NCBI RefSeq assembly: GCF_004210375.1
Contig: NC_134825.1
Span: forward strand, 72,283,558 to 72,347,557
From: Tachypleus tridentatus
Taxonomy: Eukaryota > Arthropoda > Merostomata > Xiphosura > Limulidae
Reading direction: 5' to 3'
DNA: 64,000 nt
Both the position numbers and the translations under genes were made by a program. Below, in pieces: positions 24,899-34,827 of this stretch (within the stretch, counting starts at the first letter, position 1; each line of letters opens with the position of its first letter). The notes under the pieces are model-generated. The model was not told the DNA's origin. It worked only from the letters and a program-made list of their open reading frames with translations, and searched no databases.

Positions 24899-24973
24899 TA
24901 ATATTTAGATAATTTTTATTTCAATTGGTGTAGACATTTGTGTTACGTTTCTGCTGTTTCAGGTCTAGTAAAT

Positions 24974-25240
24974 GGCCCGGCATGGCCAGGTGGCTAAGGC
25001 ACTCGACTCGCAATCCGAGGGTCGCTGGTTTGAATCTGCGTCATACCAAACATGCTTGCCCTTTCAGCCGTGGGGTCGTTATAAGTACGGTCAGTCTCAC
25101 TATTCGTTGGTGAAAGTGTAGTCCAAAAGTTGGCGGTGGATAGTGATGATTAGCTGCCTATCCTCTAGTCTTAAACTGCTAAATTAGGGACGGCTAGCGC
25201 AAATAGCCCTCGAGTAGCGAAATTCAAAACAAACAAACAA
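24974..25240 (+). repeat. SINE-A, full length, with target-site duplication
   Basis: It starts ggcccggcatggccaggtgg, has a degenerate tRNA A and B box, the body ggcggtggatagtgatgatt, and the tail aaattcaaaacaaacaaaca. The 10-base direct repeats ggtctagtaa (24962) and ggtctagcaa (25241) flank it. The left flank is preceded by tttctgctgtttcag, a good splice acceptor. Confidence 0.95.
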
Positions 25241-25250
25241 GGTCTAGCAA

Positions 25251-26527
25251 CGTTCGCTTACAACTTATTTTTATGCAACTTCATTAGAGAATAGCAAAGA
25301 CCCACAAAACATTTTCAGTCAAATTGGTATCTTTATTTCAAGAATAATTCTTTAAATACAGGATTTTTAGAATAATACAAAATAATTCTAATCAGAGACA
25401 TCGAAAACTGTAATTCCTCTTGTCTTAGGCCTAACATTTATAGGCTTTTCTTAATTGTTGCCTATGTTCGATAAAAAGATAAATTAACACTGTAACTTGA
25501 GTAAATCTTTTCTTTAAGTTTAGCTGGGGAACTTAACATAATCAATAAATGGATTTATAATGTTATTCAACGATCTAACATGTTGTTGTACAAAATGTCT
25601 ACTGAAGTGTATTTACATCCGTATTTTGATTCATGCTGTTGAAATGACGTCAATATAAATAGTTGTGCTAGTCAAAAATATCAAAATTGACTTTAGAAAA
25701 TGAATTATTTTTTATCTTATACTTATGATATCTAATGTTAGTATTGTAACATAGATAAACACTTATTTATCTAGTGTTTGTTTATCTGTGTTTATTGAAT
25801 GTTAAATGATATCACAAACATGTTTAGAAAGTTGTAAAAATCCCTTGAATTAGAGTTATCACGTGACGAGTCATGGATATAGAACAAAAAAAAAGTTTTT
25901 TTCGTGTTTCAAATTTCATCAAGTTTTGGCTGTAACCTGTATTATTCCCCCAATAATTGGCATAAAGGGTGTTAGAGATTGTAAGTCAGTTTAACATTAA
26001 GTAACAATGGATCATTATTTAGTTTCGTCTAACAATTATTAAACCTTTGAAAATAGTTTCTTATACACAGTGAATTGTTTTGTACAGGGTGATATTTTAA
26101 CGATGGCTATTGCCAAAAGTTTAAAGATAGTGAAGAAGTTGATTATTAGAAAGGTCCCCCCATCCATTTTATTTGATAAGATCTTTATAAATCAGTAGAT
26201 TTCAAGAACGTGTTATTCAAGGAAGGTGAAAAGACATAAACTACAACTTCGGAAGGAAAGACACTTAGCTCATTATGAATTTAAGATTTCTTTATGGCTA
26301 AGGTTTGTTACAGCACACTAAATTATGACTGTATAATATATAAGACATTATGTTTCTGTGTCAACAGATAAGTGCACATTGATAACAACTTTAACTGTAA
26401 GTTTTGGGCGACTAAAATCTCTTCTTTAGCGCGGTATATGCAATTTTGTGCATTGCCTATATTAAAACATTAATACTAGCTATTAATACCAAATCTTTGT
26501 CACAGTTACATGTGCCGAAATCTCTCA
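25251..26527. other. CTH intron sequence searched for the missing exon
   Basis: No frame resembling SGLAA or DDVYGGTN was seen on either strand here, nor elsewhere between 23459 and 27966. Confidence 0.6.
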
Positions 26528-26642
26528 GGGGCCCAGTGGATTGTCTTCAGACTCGTGTCGTTATAAACCGGGTTTCGACATGAGTGGTGGACAGAGCACA
26601 GACAGACATTGTGTATCTTTGTACTTAATTGCAGACAAACGA
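26528..26642 (+). repeat. SINE-B/C family copy
   Basis: cccagtggattgtcttcaga, aaccgggtttcgacatgagt, ggtggacagagcacagacag and gtgtatctttgtacttaatt give the complete unit in sense orientation. Confidence 0.85.
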
Positions 26643-27041
26643 ACCATGTGCAGAACTTGTCACTAAGACTCAGAGCTCCATATTACATACATTGTAATGT
26701 TTTATATTTGACCTCTGTAAACAATGAAAAAAATCTCAAGAGTGTAGGGATTGTTGGCGGATTTCCTTTGTGTAAACTCTAAATTAGATGGTCAGAATAT
26801 AGAGTAATGGCAGGTAAAAAATATAATTCTCTGTAATATTTTGAATTTGGTCTCTTGTAAAGTCATAAGAAAGAAACAAATTTCATATCTGCCTGCTTCG
26901 GTCTGTCGGGAACTGATGCAAGTGTCTCTGTGGAACGTTCTATCTAAGTTAGTCGAACTATGGCATATCAAAATACGTGTTTATGTAATGTTTGGTTTTT
27001 AACTACCAAACTTTGGAAGGGTATACTGTTGATGTTATTTT

Positions 27042-27140
27042 AGCTAAGAGCAACATAGGGGATTCTCTGCGCTCTGTTCACCGCAAGAAATCAAATCCCA
27101 AATTTTGACACTGTAAGTCCGTAAACTTACCGTCCTACAT
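27042..27140 (-). repeat. SINE-B/C family copy
   Basis: gattctctgcgctctgttca, ccgcaagaaatcaaatccca and gtaagtccgtaaacttaccg match the unit in reverse complement. Confidence 0.75.
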
Positions 27141-27339
27141 TGAAATTATCATTGAATATATTCAACGTGAAGTTTCCAATAGTTTACAGCAATTAAAAAA
27201 AAATTAAATAATTGTTTATTTTTAATCTAGACATGAAAATAACAAGTTCGCGGCAGAACAGCTCTATCTTTTGCTTATTTAAGGATGTCAGGACTTCAAA
27301 GAGATGAACAGTCAGAGGGAGTAGAAGCTGTCTCAAAGC

Positions 27340-27690
27340 CCTAATGTAAAGAGAACCTATAAATTTCCATCATTAATACGTGTACCACTATTTCGAATGC
27401 TATTATACAGAACCAATACATTTCCAGCACAAATACTTGCCCTTGTTTCTCGAAGTGCCAATGTAGAAAATCCATGTTTCCAGCATAAATATTATCCTTT
27501 CTGTGTCGAAGTGCTATTGTAGAGAACCCATAAATTTTAACATAAACACTTGTCTTTCTGTTTCAAGGTGCTAACGTAGGGAACACATGAATTTCCAACA
27601 TAAATATTTATTATTCTCTTTCGAAACGCTCATGTAAAGAACCTATAAATTTCCATCATAAATGCCTGTCATTTTTTTACCAAAGTGATA
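27340..27690. repeat. Diverged tandem repeat, about 58-base unit, 6 copies
   Basis: Each unit begins gct(a/c)a(t/c)gta with slight variation and contains a(a/c)cc(t)ataaatttcca(t/g)cataaata, followed by a T/C-rich stretch ending cgaagt. Divergence between units is substantial, so the array is old. It ends about 280 bases before the next CTH exon. Confidence 0.85.
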
Positions 27691-27966
27691 CGGTAATAAA
27701 AGTTCATACTATAGCAAAAGTGAGTTATGAAAAAAAAAATACTTATTTTTATTTCATATTCCAATCAGAATTTATGTTATAAAAGTCTATTCTCAATGAA
27801 CAACGGTAAGAGTTCAGTTAGCAGCCAACAAAGTTGTCGAAATAAAAGCAAAATCAAGCCATTTGTTATTATATTTTCTTTCTTATTTATTCTCTTTAAG
27901 AACAGTCCCTCTACAAACAAAATAAGTACCACGAGTGCTAAATCTTGTTTATTCCACCTATCGTAG

Positions 27967-28076
27967 GATCTCACTTTCTCATGAAAAACGGTGTTTCACG
28001 ATTTCAAATGACAACGACGTTCGTTGACTGCACTGATGTCGAAAAAGTACGAAGAGCTTTAAAATCGAACACAAAG
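27967..28076 (+). CDS. CTH: Cystathionine gamma-lyase exon (after missing exon 3)
   Basis: Acceptor cctatcgtag, donor gtatgg, 110 nt entering in phase 1 and leaving in phase 0. It reads SHFLMKNGVSRFQMTTT, then FVDCTDVEKVRRALKSNTK, matching the family R-YF-x-x-V-x-x-x-F-G-x-x-x-x-FVDC segment. Its entry phase equals the exit phase of exon 2, so the two would splice in frame. The result would lack about 36 residues with the PLP-phosphate Gly-Leu and the PLP-stacking tyrosine. Confidence 0.9.
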
Positions 28077-28755
28077 GTATGGAATGTTGAATTATGTTTC
28101 GCTTTCTCTTCTTTATTCGTATTCCTTATTCTAAGTTAATTTTAATACTACCACTCACATAAGAAAAGAAAGTTTGTGGCTGTCTTACCATGATTCAATA
28201 CTCACGACTTCGAGGTATACCAGAAACTGTTACCACTCGAAGACACACAAACTCGGTAGAATTATCCATGTTCAGCCTAATTAAACATGAAGATAGAAGA
28301 AATACTTCTTGAAGAGCAGTTTTCTTCTTTGTGATATGAGTTAGGTTGCATAAAACTGCGGTGAAAACTGTTCTACAGGTTATGAGCTTTATAAAAGACT
28401 ATTTCTTTCTGTGGCAATAAAAATGAAGTGCTTAACATTGTGGTTTGGCAGCTACGCTTCACTTGTTAGAATTAATAGTTACATCAGACAAACTGAGAGT
28501 TTTCGAATGTTATTTGTCAGAAAAATAATCAAGATAGTATTATAGACTGTTAAAGCGTTAGTCCATCTGGTTCATGATATGTGTTTTGGTTGAAGGAAAC
28601 CAGGGGCGCTTGGAATCTAACGGGCCTTTACCCGGTACATGGTTTATGGGAACTTAAAATTACTCTGCGAAAAATCAACAACAAAGCATATTAGTGCCTC
28701 GATTTGTATTTACCGAAATAGCCATCACAAAACTGCCAAACCGTTGTGGATATCT

Positions 28756-29029
28756 TTGTTTGTTTTTGAATTTCGCACAAAGCTACTTGAGGGTTATCTG
28801 TGCTAGCCGTCCCTAATTTAGCAGTGTAAGACTAGAGGGAAGGCAGCTAGTCATCACCACCCACCGTCAACTCTTGCGGTACTCTTTTACCAACGAATAG
28901 TGGGATTGATCGTGCCTTTATAACGCCCCCACGGCTGAAAGGGCGAGCATGTTTGGCGCGACTGGGATGCGAACCCGCGACCCTCAGATTACGAGTCGCA
29001 CGCCTTAACACGCTTCGCCATGCCAGGCC
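28756..29029 (-). repeat. SINE-A, full length, with 12-base target-site duplication
   Basis: It runs from tgtttgtttttgaatttcgc to tcgccatgccaggcc. The direct repeat ttgtggatatct flanks it at 28744-28755 and 29030-29041. The perfect duplication points to a young insertion. Confidence 0.96.
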
Positions 29030-29649
29030 TTGTGGATATCTAACATATGACATGTGTATGTTGTATGATACAACGAACTTGATTGTTCAGTTTTTGCTTA
29101 GAATTATGTTTACCATTCAAACATTTGTGTACTAATATGCTACTTTCAGGGAAAACTCTGAGCATTGTAAAAAAATAGTTTTTGTCGTCATTTTACAATG
29201 AGTCCTGAAGTTATCTCATTGTTCATTCCATTAATTGAAATTTAAAGTACCAATTTAAATATCCAAGTCCTTGTATCATAACGCAATGATGTCTTCTTGT
29301 TCGTCGATTAGGTTAAATTACACTTTAGCAGAGATTTAAAAGGAAAGATGTCAATTTGTAACTGAAGAATTTTTAAGTGGGGTGAAAACATATACCTGAA
29401 AGAACACTTCAGTTCTGACTCATTTCAGTAAAAGACTGAGTATTTTGACACCAGATCATTATTGTAGAACAAATCGTGCACAAGTGGTCGGTCAAGACTC
29501 TAAAAATTGCTTATACGTTATAAAGAGGAACATTATAGGGTAGCTTGTAATTGTGATAACTTCTATTTTCATGGTTAATATACAAATAAATTAAACATGT
29601 AAATGTAAGATCCATTCTACTGAATGTTCATGATCAGTTCTATATGTGT

Positions 29650-30056
29650 TAAAAACGACTGGTATGGGTAAAGAAAGCACTAAGTAGAGGAACGAACAAC
29701 GTTTCGACCTTATTATCTCTTTGCCTTGAAAAGTGATAAAGTCAGGAGGACCAGACATGGCAAAAAAGAGTGCTCATTCATGTAGAATAGTACAACAAAG
29801 AGACATTAAAGAAGTAGAATCTATCAATTCCATGATGAAATGTGGGTAAAAAATGACGTGCCTCAAGGTGTAGTGTGGTTAAGGTACGATAGACCACACT
29901 CAGCAAGTCAACTACACCCATAATATTACTTCCTAGGTCCTGATATCCTTACAAGGGTAGAATGAGGGATGATGACATTTTCACCTCAAATCCTAAGCTC
30001 GAAACGTTGTTCGCTTCTCTACATAGTGCTTTCTCTACCCATACCAGCCGTTTTTC
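29650..30056. mobile_element. Inverted-repeat element, about 407 bases, 55-base arms
   Basis: The left arm aacgactggtatgggtaaag ... gaacaacgtttcg (29651-29705) is repeated in reverse complement at 30001-30056 (cgaaacgttgttcgcttctc ... ataccagccgttttt). Related single arms occur at about 5130-5250, 20060-20115 and 34430-34500, so this is a dispersed family. The 300 bases inside have no clear long frame. It could be a fold-back element or an end region of a larger transposon; the class is not known to me. Confidence 0.75.
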
Positions 30057-30262
30057 ATATATATAATTTTTTCTAGAAGTGAGTTTTCTCGTCATCACGA
30101 ATTCATGATAAGTTTGTTTCTTTTATTAGTGTTGTTTTCAACACTGATGACAATTTCCTGACTGTGTGTGGCTATTCGTCCGATACTTTACAGCTTTTTA
30201 AAATAAATTGTTTACGTGGCTTTTATTATTTTTGTATATTAATTTCTGTATTTTTTCAACAG

Positions 30263-30397
30263 CTCGTGTGGTTAGAAAGTCCAACTAATCCTTTAATGAA
30301 AGTATTAGACATCAAAGCAATAGTGGAAGCAGTCAAAGCTGACCGGCCAGATATTCTGATAGCCGTGGACAATACATTTTCCACCCCAGTGTTTCAG
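30263..30397 (+). CDS. CTH: Cystathionine gamma-lyase exon with PLP aspartate; GC donor
   Basis: Acceptor ttttttcaacag; 45 codons: LVWLESPTNPLMKVLDIKA, IVEAVKADRPDILIA, VDNTFSTPVFQ. The family motif ESPTNP and the VDNT aspartate that pairs with the PLP pyridine nitrogen are present. The exon ends TTTCAG followed by gcaagg, a GC donor. Joining there to CAACCG of the next exon gives FQ-QPLNLGAD, as the family requires. A SINE begins 50 bases downstream. Confidence 0.95.
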
Positions 30398-30447
30398 GCA
30401 AGGACATGCACCAATCAGGAAATTTGAATTGGCTTTTGAATTAAGTG

Positions 30448-30721
30448 TTTGTTTGTTTCGAATTTCGCACAAAGCTACTCGATGACTATCTGTGCTAGCC
30501 GTCCCTAATTTAGCAGTGTAAGACTAGAGGGAAGGCAGCTAGTCATCACCACCCACCGCCAACTCTTGGGCTACTCTTTTACCAACAAATAGTGGGATTG
30601 ACTGCCAAATTTTATCGCCCCCACGGCTGAAAGGGCGAGCATGTTTGGCGCGACGAGGATGTGAACACACGACCCTCAGATTACGAGTCGCACGCCTTAA
30701 CACGCTTGGCCATGCCGGACC
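30448..30721 (-). repeat. SINE-A, full length, with 11-base target-site duplication
   Basis: It begins tttgtttgtttcgaatttcg and ends ggccatgccggacc, with tgaattaagtg on both sides (30437-30447 and 30722-30732). It is inserted 50 bases downstream of the GC splice donor of a CTH exon. Confidence 0.95.
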
Positions 30722-30979
30722 TGAATTAAGTGGAACAGCAATACGTCTTTTCGATACATTGAAATACCTTAAAATTACAGGAAGTATACGTGTAATTATG
30801 AAAATCGAAATAACTATGCTAAGAATTTGTTGTGAATTAATTAATTTCAATATGCTAACAATGTTTGACAAAACAAAATATTTAGCATGCATAGTTAGTA
30901 TCAAAGAAATATATGGCAAATATTTTTTGGTCTGAATGTTATATTTTATTCTAAAGCATACTGAACTAACTTTGTTGTT

Positions 30980-31045
30980 ACCACCACAGGGATCAAACCC
31001 CGAATTTTACCATTGTAAGTCTTCAAGGTTACTGCTGAGCCATTA
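30980..31045 (-). repeat. SINE-B/C fragment
   Basis: ccaccacagggatcaaaccc and gtaagtcttcaaggttactg match the B-box half of the unit in reverse complement. Confidence 0.6.
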
Positions 31046-31255
31046 CAAGTGTTAAAGTAGTTACAAATGTTACAAACTTGCATTAAAACCCGAGACAGGT
31101 TTATCCCCTGAGTAAAGCGCTTATTTCAGGTTCTTCATGAAAAACGTTAATTTCAATTTATAAAGATTTTTCCATGAAATATACGCATAAAACCTGAATC
31201 TTTTTGTTGTTTTTTTTTTCAAATATTGAGTCTGTTATCGTTGTTTTTCTTTTAG

Positions 31256-31313
31256 CAACCGTTGAACTTAGGGGCAGATATTGTTATACATTCGTTGACG
31301 AAATATATGAATG
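31256..31313 (+). CDS. CTH: Cystathionine gamma-lyase exon with Schiff-base lysine
   Basis: Acceptor gtttttcttttag, donor gtaagt. It reads QPLNLGADIVIHSLTKYMN plus one base. SLTKYMNG is the PLP attachment site: K forms the internal aldimine, and S and T bind the phosphate (human Ser209, Thr211, Lys212). All three are kept. Family length and phase are as expected. Confidence 0.95.
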
Positions 31314-31930
31314 GTAAGTTCACATTGCATCTCAGTCAACAAGATGTCGTACTCTGAATAACCTTTCAGAACTATTACAATAAAACAAATGTTTTACTTT
31401 ATAAATCTATTGCGTGGACGTTGCACAGTTACTATGGTGACTGTTAACAATATCATGTAGGAGCCTTTAGACGGGTGATAAAAAGTATCCTGAGAAATTC
31501 TATAGTAAGTTGTTAAATTTTCACTCAATATATTTGTTATTTTAAGCAATTATACCACTTATGTAATTACCTACTTAACTATATGAAGTAAGGAAACATG
31601 GAATCTGAAAAGAATGATTACCGCGGATCTTGCATCCGTCTTTGGGCTCCTGATATTTGTTGTTACGGTTAGTTGATATATTTGTAATGTGCACAGAACC
31701 TATGCATTGCCTTGAAACATGTCCATTCTGTAATAAAATTGGCTAGGCTTATTAGCCTTATAGTAATTTAGGTCAAATGTGATAATTATTTATTATAGAA
31801 GCGCGTGTTTCATAAGATCACTTATTTTTCTACATCTTAAACAGTAGTCGTATCTATTTATTATTGTTCTTATGACGATTATTCAAGTCACCAAAATGTT
31901 GAAGATTATAAACTGCTGCTATTAAAAGTA

Positions 31931-31991
31931 GTTATTTCTATTTCTTATTACTCTGTGAAAGATCTTAAGCTGCTGGTGTATAAAGTAGTTA
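31931..31991. repeat. Left part of a minisatellite split by an insertion
   Basis: agttatttctatttcttatt, actctgtgaaagatcttaag and gctggtgtataaagtagtta form one unit plus the start of the next. The array resumes at 34558 with the same unit. Confidence 0.85.
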
Positions 31992-34110
31992 CAGGGTTCC
32001 CCCAAGTGCTGGAAAACCATGAAATTTGAAAAGGATATTTTAAGTCATGAATAGTCATTACATTTCAGTTTTAGCAAAAAAGTAAATATCGTTAAAAACA
32101 ACGACAACGTTTAGCACTAATTTCCCCAGGTAAAGCTGAAGCCTAAATGTGGCGACGTTATATTTCCCTATCGTGTTTGGCCACTCAGAATTCATTATAC
32201 TTTCATTTAATAGTTTCTGAATGAAAGTGAGGCAATTATCCATCCGTGAAGCACGGAAGCTGACCAATCAGCGATAAGCTTATACAAGACAGTTTGGTTT
32301 CATAGCTGTGTTCACCATTCTATTAGACTCGTTTTCCCGCGCACTGTTTAAATCTGTGAAAATGGTTAAAATACCTGAAAAGAACTGCTTGCAGTTCAGG
32401 AACTCTTGCCATCATATGATAATAATTTTGATCCTTTTTTAAATTGTTCTCATATCATGCCTGAGAAGTGTAAACATGAGGTGAACTTGAAAGAGAGTGA
32501 ATTATATAGAACATGGCTTGAGAAAGTGCCTACATATGGCACGCTGCAGCGTATGCATTTTTGCAAAGACTTTCGGCCTTGGGAACATGGGTGAATCCAT
32601 ACATGAATAGAAAAAAATATAAAAGTAACTTGAAACATATGAACAACAATTTAGGCATTTGTTTATTCTTAAGTCAGGACAAACCAAGTACCAGTACAAA
32701 TAAGTATACACATGCTAACATATCTGAGAATATTTCTCATACCGATGTACTTAGAGCCGAAATTATTTGGGCTGTAAAATGTGTGATACCCTAATTCAGC
32801 TACAGTAGTTGTAATAACATTTCTGAAACATTTAAATAAATGTTTCTTGACAGCACTATAGGTCAAAAATTAACATGTGTTGAAGACAAGTGTACTTACC
32901 TTGTTGACTTTGGACTTGGTCCACATTTTGACAATCAGTTGGCTACACGCTTCCAACAAGCGAATAAAATAGTACTCACGTTCTATGAATCTCACAACAG
33001 CAGCTTGAATAAAAAAAACAAGTAGGCATTCATGTTAGATACTGGAGTCCTGTTGATGTTTGCATTGTATCACATTACTTTACCTCGGCTTTCACTGCTC
33101 ATAACAGGACTGAGGATCTGCTGCCTGTGTTATTAGGATTCAGATGTTTGCGAACATCAGTTCAAAATCCCGTAGAGAAGCTGATTGAACTCCAGCATTT
33201 GAATGAAGGGACAAGCGAAACTGTCAAGGAAGAATACTATGATTTTATAGACAGTGTACAAATTTTCCATAGTTCTGATCATCATTATTTTAGAGATTTT
33301 GATCCACTGAAGAATGAGTCAGAGGATTCGTTCCTGAATAATTATGTAAAAAATAGAAACTCATATTAGAGCTCAATAGTTTGGGAAGTTTTTAAACTTG
33401 GACTAATTACATCGATTGGACAAGCCAATGTGGAGCGGAGGTTCTATATAAAGAAATTAAGTTTTACTGAGAACATGCAAGAGGTTTCTCTCGTTGCTCA
33501 GAGGAGAGTGATAGTGCATATTAAATCGATTGGTGGTAGGTCTAATTTCACACCAGCTAACACCAGCTCTCCTAGAGAATGCAATAGGTGCTAGACAGAA
33601 ATAAGGGCAAAAATTTAGGTTTTACCTTTGGCTCCAAAATGGATAGCCATCAAGGATCAATTAAGTGAAACGAAAGCTAAAAAACAGAGACTACAAGAAG
33701 ATGTAACTGTCTTGGTAGACAATGCTGATCAAAAATCTGTAATGGCAGAATCAAGTTGAAAAATGAAGTGATTAATTGTAGAATCTAATGTAGTAAAACA
33801 GGCAGCTACTAAAAATGTGAGATATATAATCTGAATATTGCAATGTGCTGTAAGTTAGGTAACTAAGAAGATAATACTGAATCTAGTTATTTGAGGTGAA
33901 CGTTTTGATTGTTATTGTGTCCATGTTTTGAATAGTATTTAAACAGTTACTATGAAAAAGACATCATATTATAAGTTGATGTGTTTAAACTTAGCAGGTA
34001 CTGACTTATTTTGTGGTTCTAATTCTTTGATATTGGTTTAACCTGTCTTGCAGAATTTTGACTTGAATAAATATATATGTCATCACGTCTGTTTTGGCTA
34101 CTTTTACTAT
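31992..34110 (+). mobile_element. hAT-type DNA transposon with BED finger, decayed
   Basis: It starts cagggttcccccaagtgctg, a hAT-like terminal sequence, directly after the minisatellite. Coding remains run on the plus strand. From about 32457: MPEKCKHEVNLKESE, YRTWLEKVP and FCKDF, followed in another frame by YMNRKKYKSNLKHM, the pattern of a BED-type zinc finger. Near 33127: LLGFRCLRTSVQNPVEKLIE and HHYFRDFDPLKNESEDSFLN. Near 33400: LITSIGQANVERRFYIKKL then VSLVAQRRVIVHI, which resembles the C-terminal dimerisation segment (G-Q-A-x-V-E-R-G-F-S) of hAT-like transposases. There are several stops and frame changes. No matching right terminus was found, so the right boundary is a guess. Confidence 0.72.
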
Positions 34111-34429
34111 GTACGTTTGTTTGAGGTATATAAAAATCTAGGAAAGTCATTATTAAATAGATAGATAAATAATGAAAAGTAATTGAATATGGCAAAAGTT
34201 GCAGTTGGATGTCAGGTTATTAATTAGTATAGGTATAAAAGTGTTCCTTTATATTGGTTTAATTTTGGTTTTAATTCCTGTATAAGTTGCTGCAACGCCC
34301 CCTACAATCCCGTACTCGTTTATACTCTCGTCACTAAGACATGTGTCCGATAGCGGTCAATTGCAAACTCCTTTTGTTAACCTAAAGATGAACTGGGAAA
34401 GTCGAAACTTTATTCTTTGCTTATCAATA

Positions 34430-34500
34430 AAAGTGTTAATACCCATACCAGCCGTTCTGAGATATAATTTTATTTCAAGTTGGTTTCTCTTCATCAAAAA
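34430..34500. repeat. Single arm of the GGCTGGTATGGGT repeat family
   Basis: aatacccataccagccgttc and atttcaagttggtttctctt match the right arm and flank of the inverted-repeat element at 29650-30056. Confidence 0.7.
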
Positions 34501-34557
34501 TGGTAAAAAAAAAAAAAAAAGTCATGCAATCTAGTCCACTTTTGTGTGCAGTAGCCC

Positions 34558-34725
34558 GGAGTTATTTCTATTTCTTATTACTCTGTGAAGGATCATTATA
34601 TGATGGTGTAAAAAATGATCATTTCTGTATCTCATTAGAAATCAGATCATAAGCTGTTGATGTAAAAAGTAATTATTTCTATTTCTTGTTTGTCTGTGAA
34701 AGACCATAAGGTACTGATGGATTTG
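34558..34725. repeat. Right part of the split minisatellite, about 3 units
   Basis: agttatttctatttcttatt, actctgtgaaggatcat and two further variants (aattatttctatttcttgtt, gtctgtgaaagacc) continue the array begun at 31931. It ends about 25 bases before the acceptor of the next CTH exon. Confidence 0.85.
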
Positions 34726-34749
34726 TTTGTTTCTAAATATTTATAACAG

Positions 34750-34827
34750 GTCATTGTGACGTCTGTTTGGGATCTATTGTGACTAGAAATAAGGATATAT
34801 ATCAACGATTATCCTTTGCACAACGCA
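34750..34827 (+). CDS. CTH: Cystathionine gamma-lyase exon after the active-site lysine
   Basis: Acceptor tttataacag, donor gtaagt. It reads (G)HCDVCLGSIVTRNKDIYQ, RLSFAQR plus one base of a split codon. The family has GHSDV-MG here; serine to cysteine is the one notable change. The exon lies just beyond a minisatellite split by a roughly 2.5-kb transposon-bearing insertion. Confidence 0.93.
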
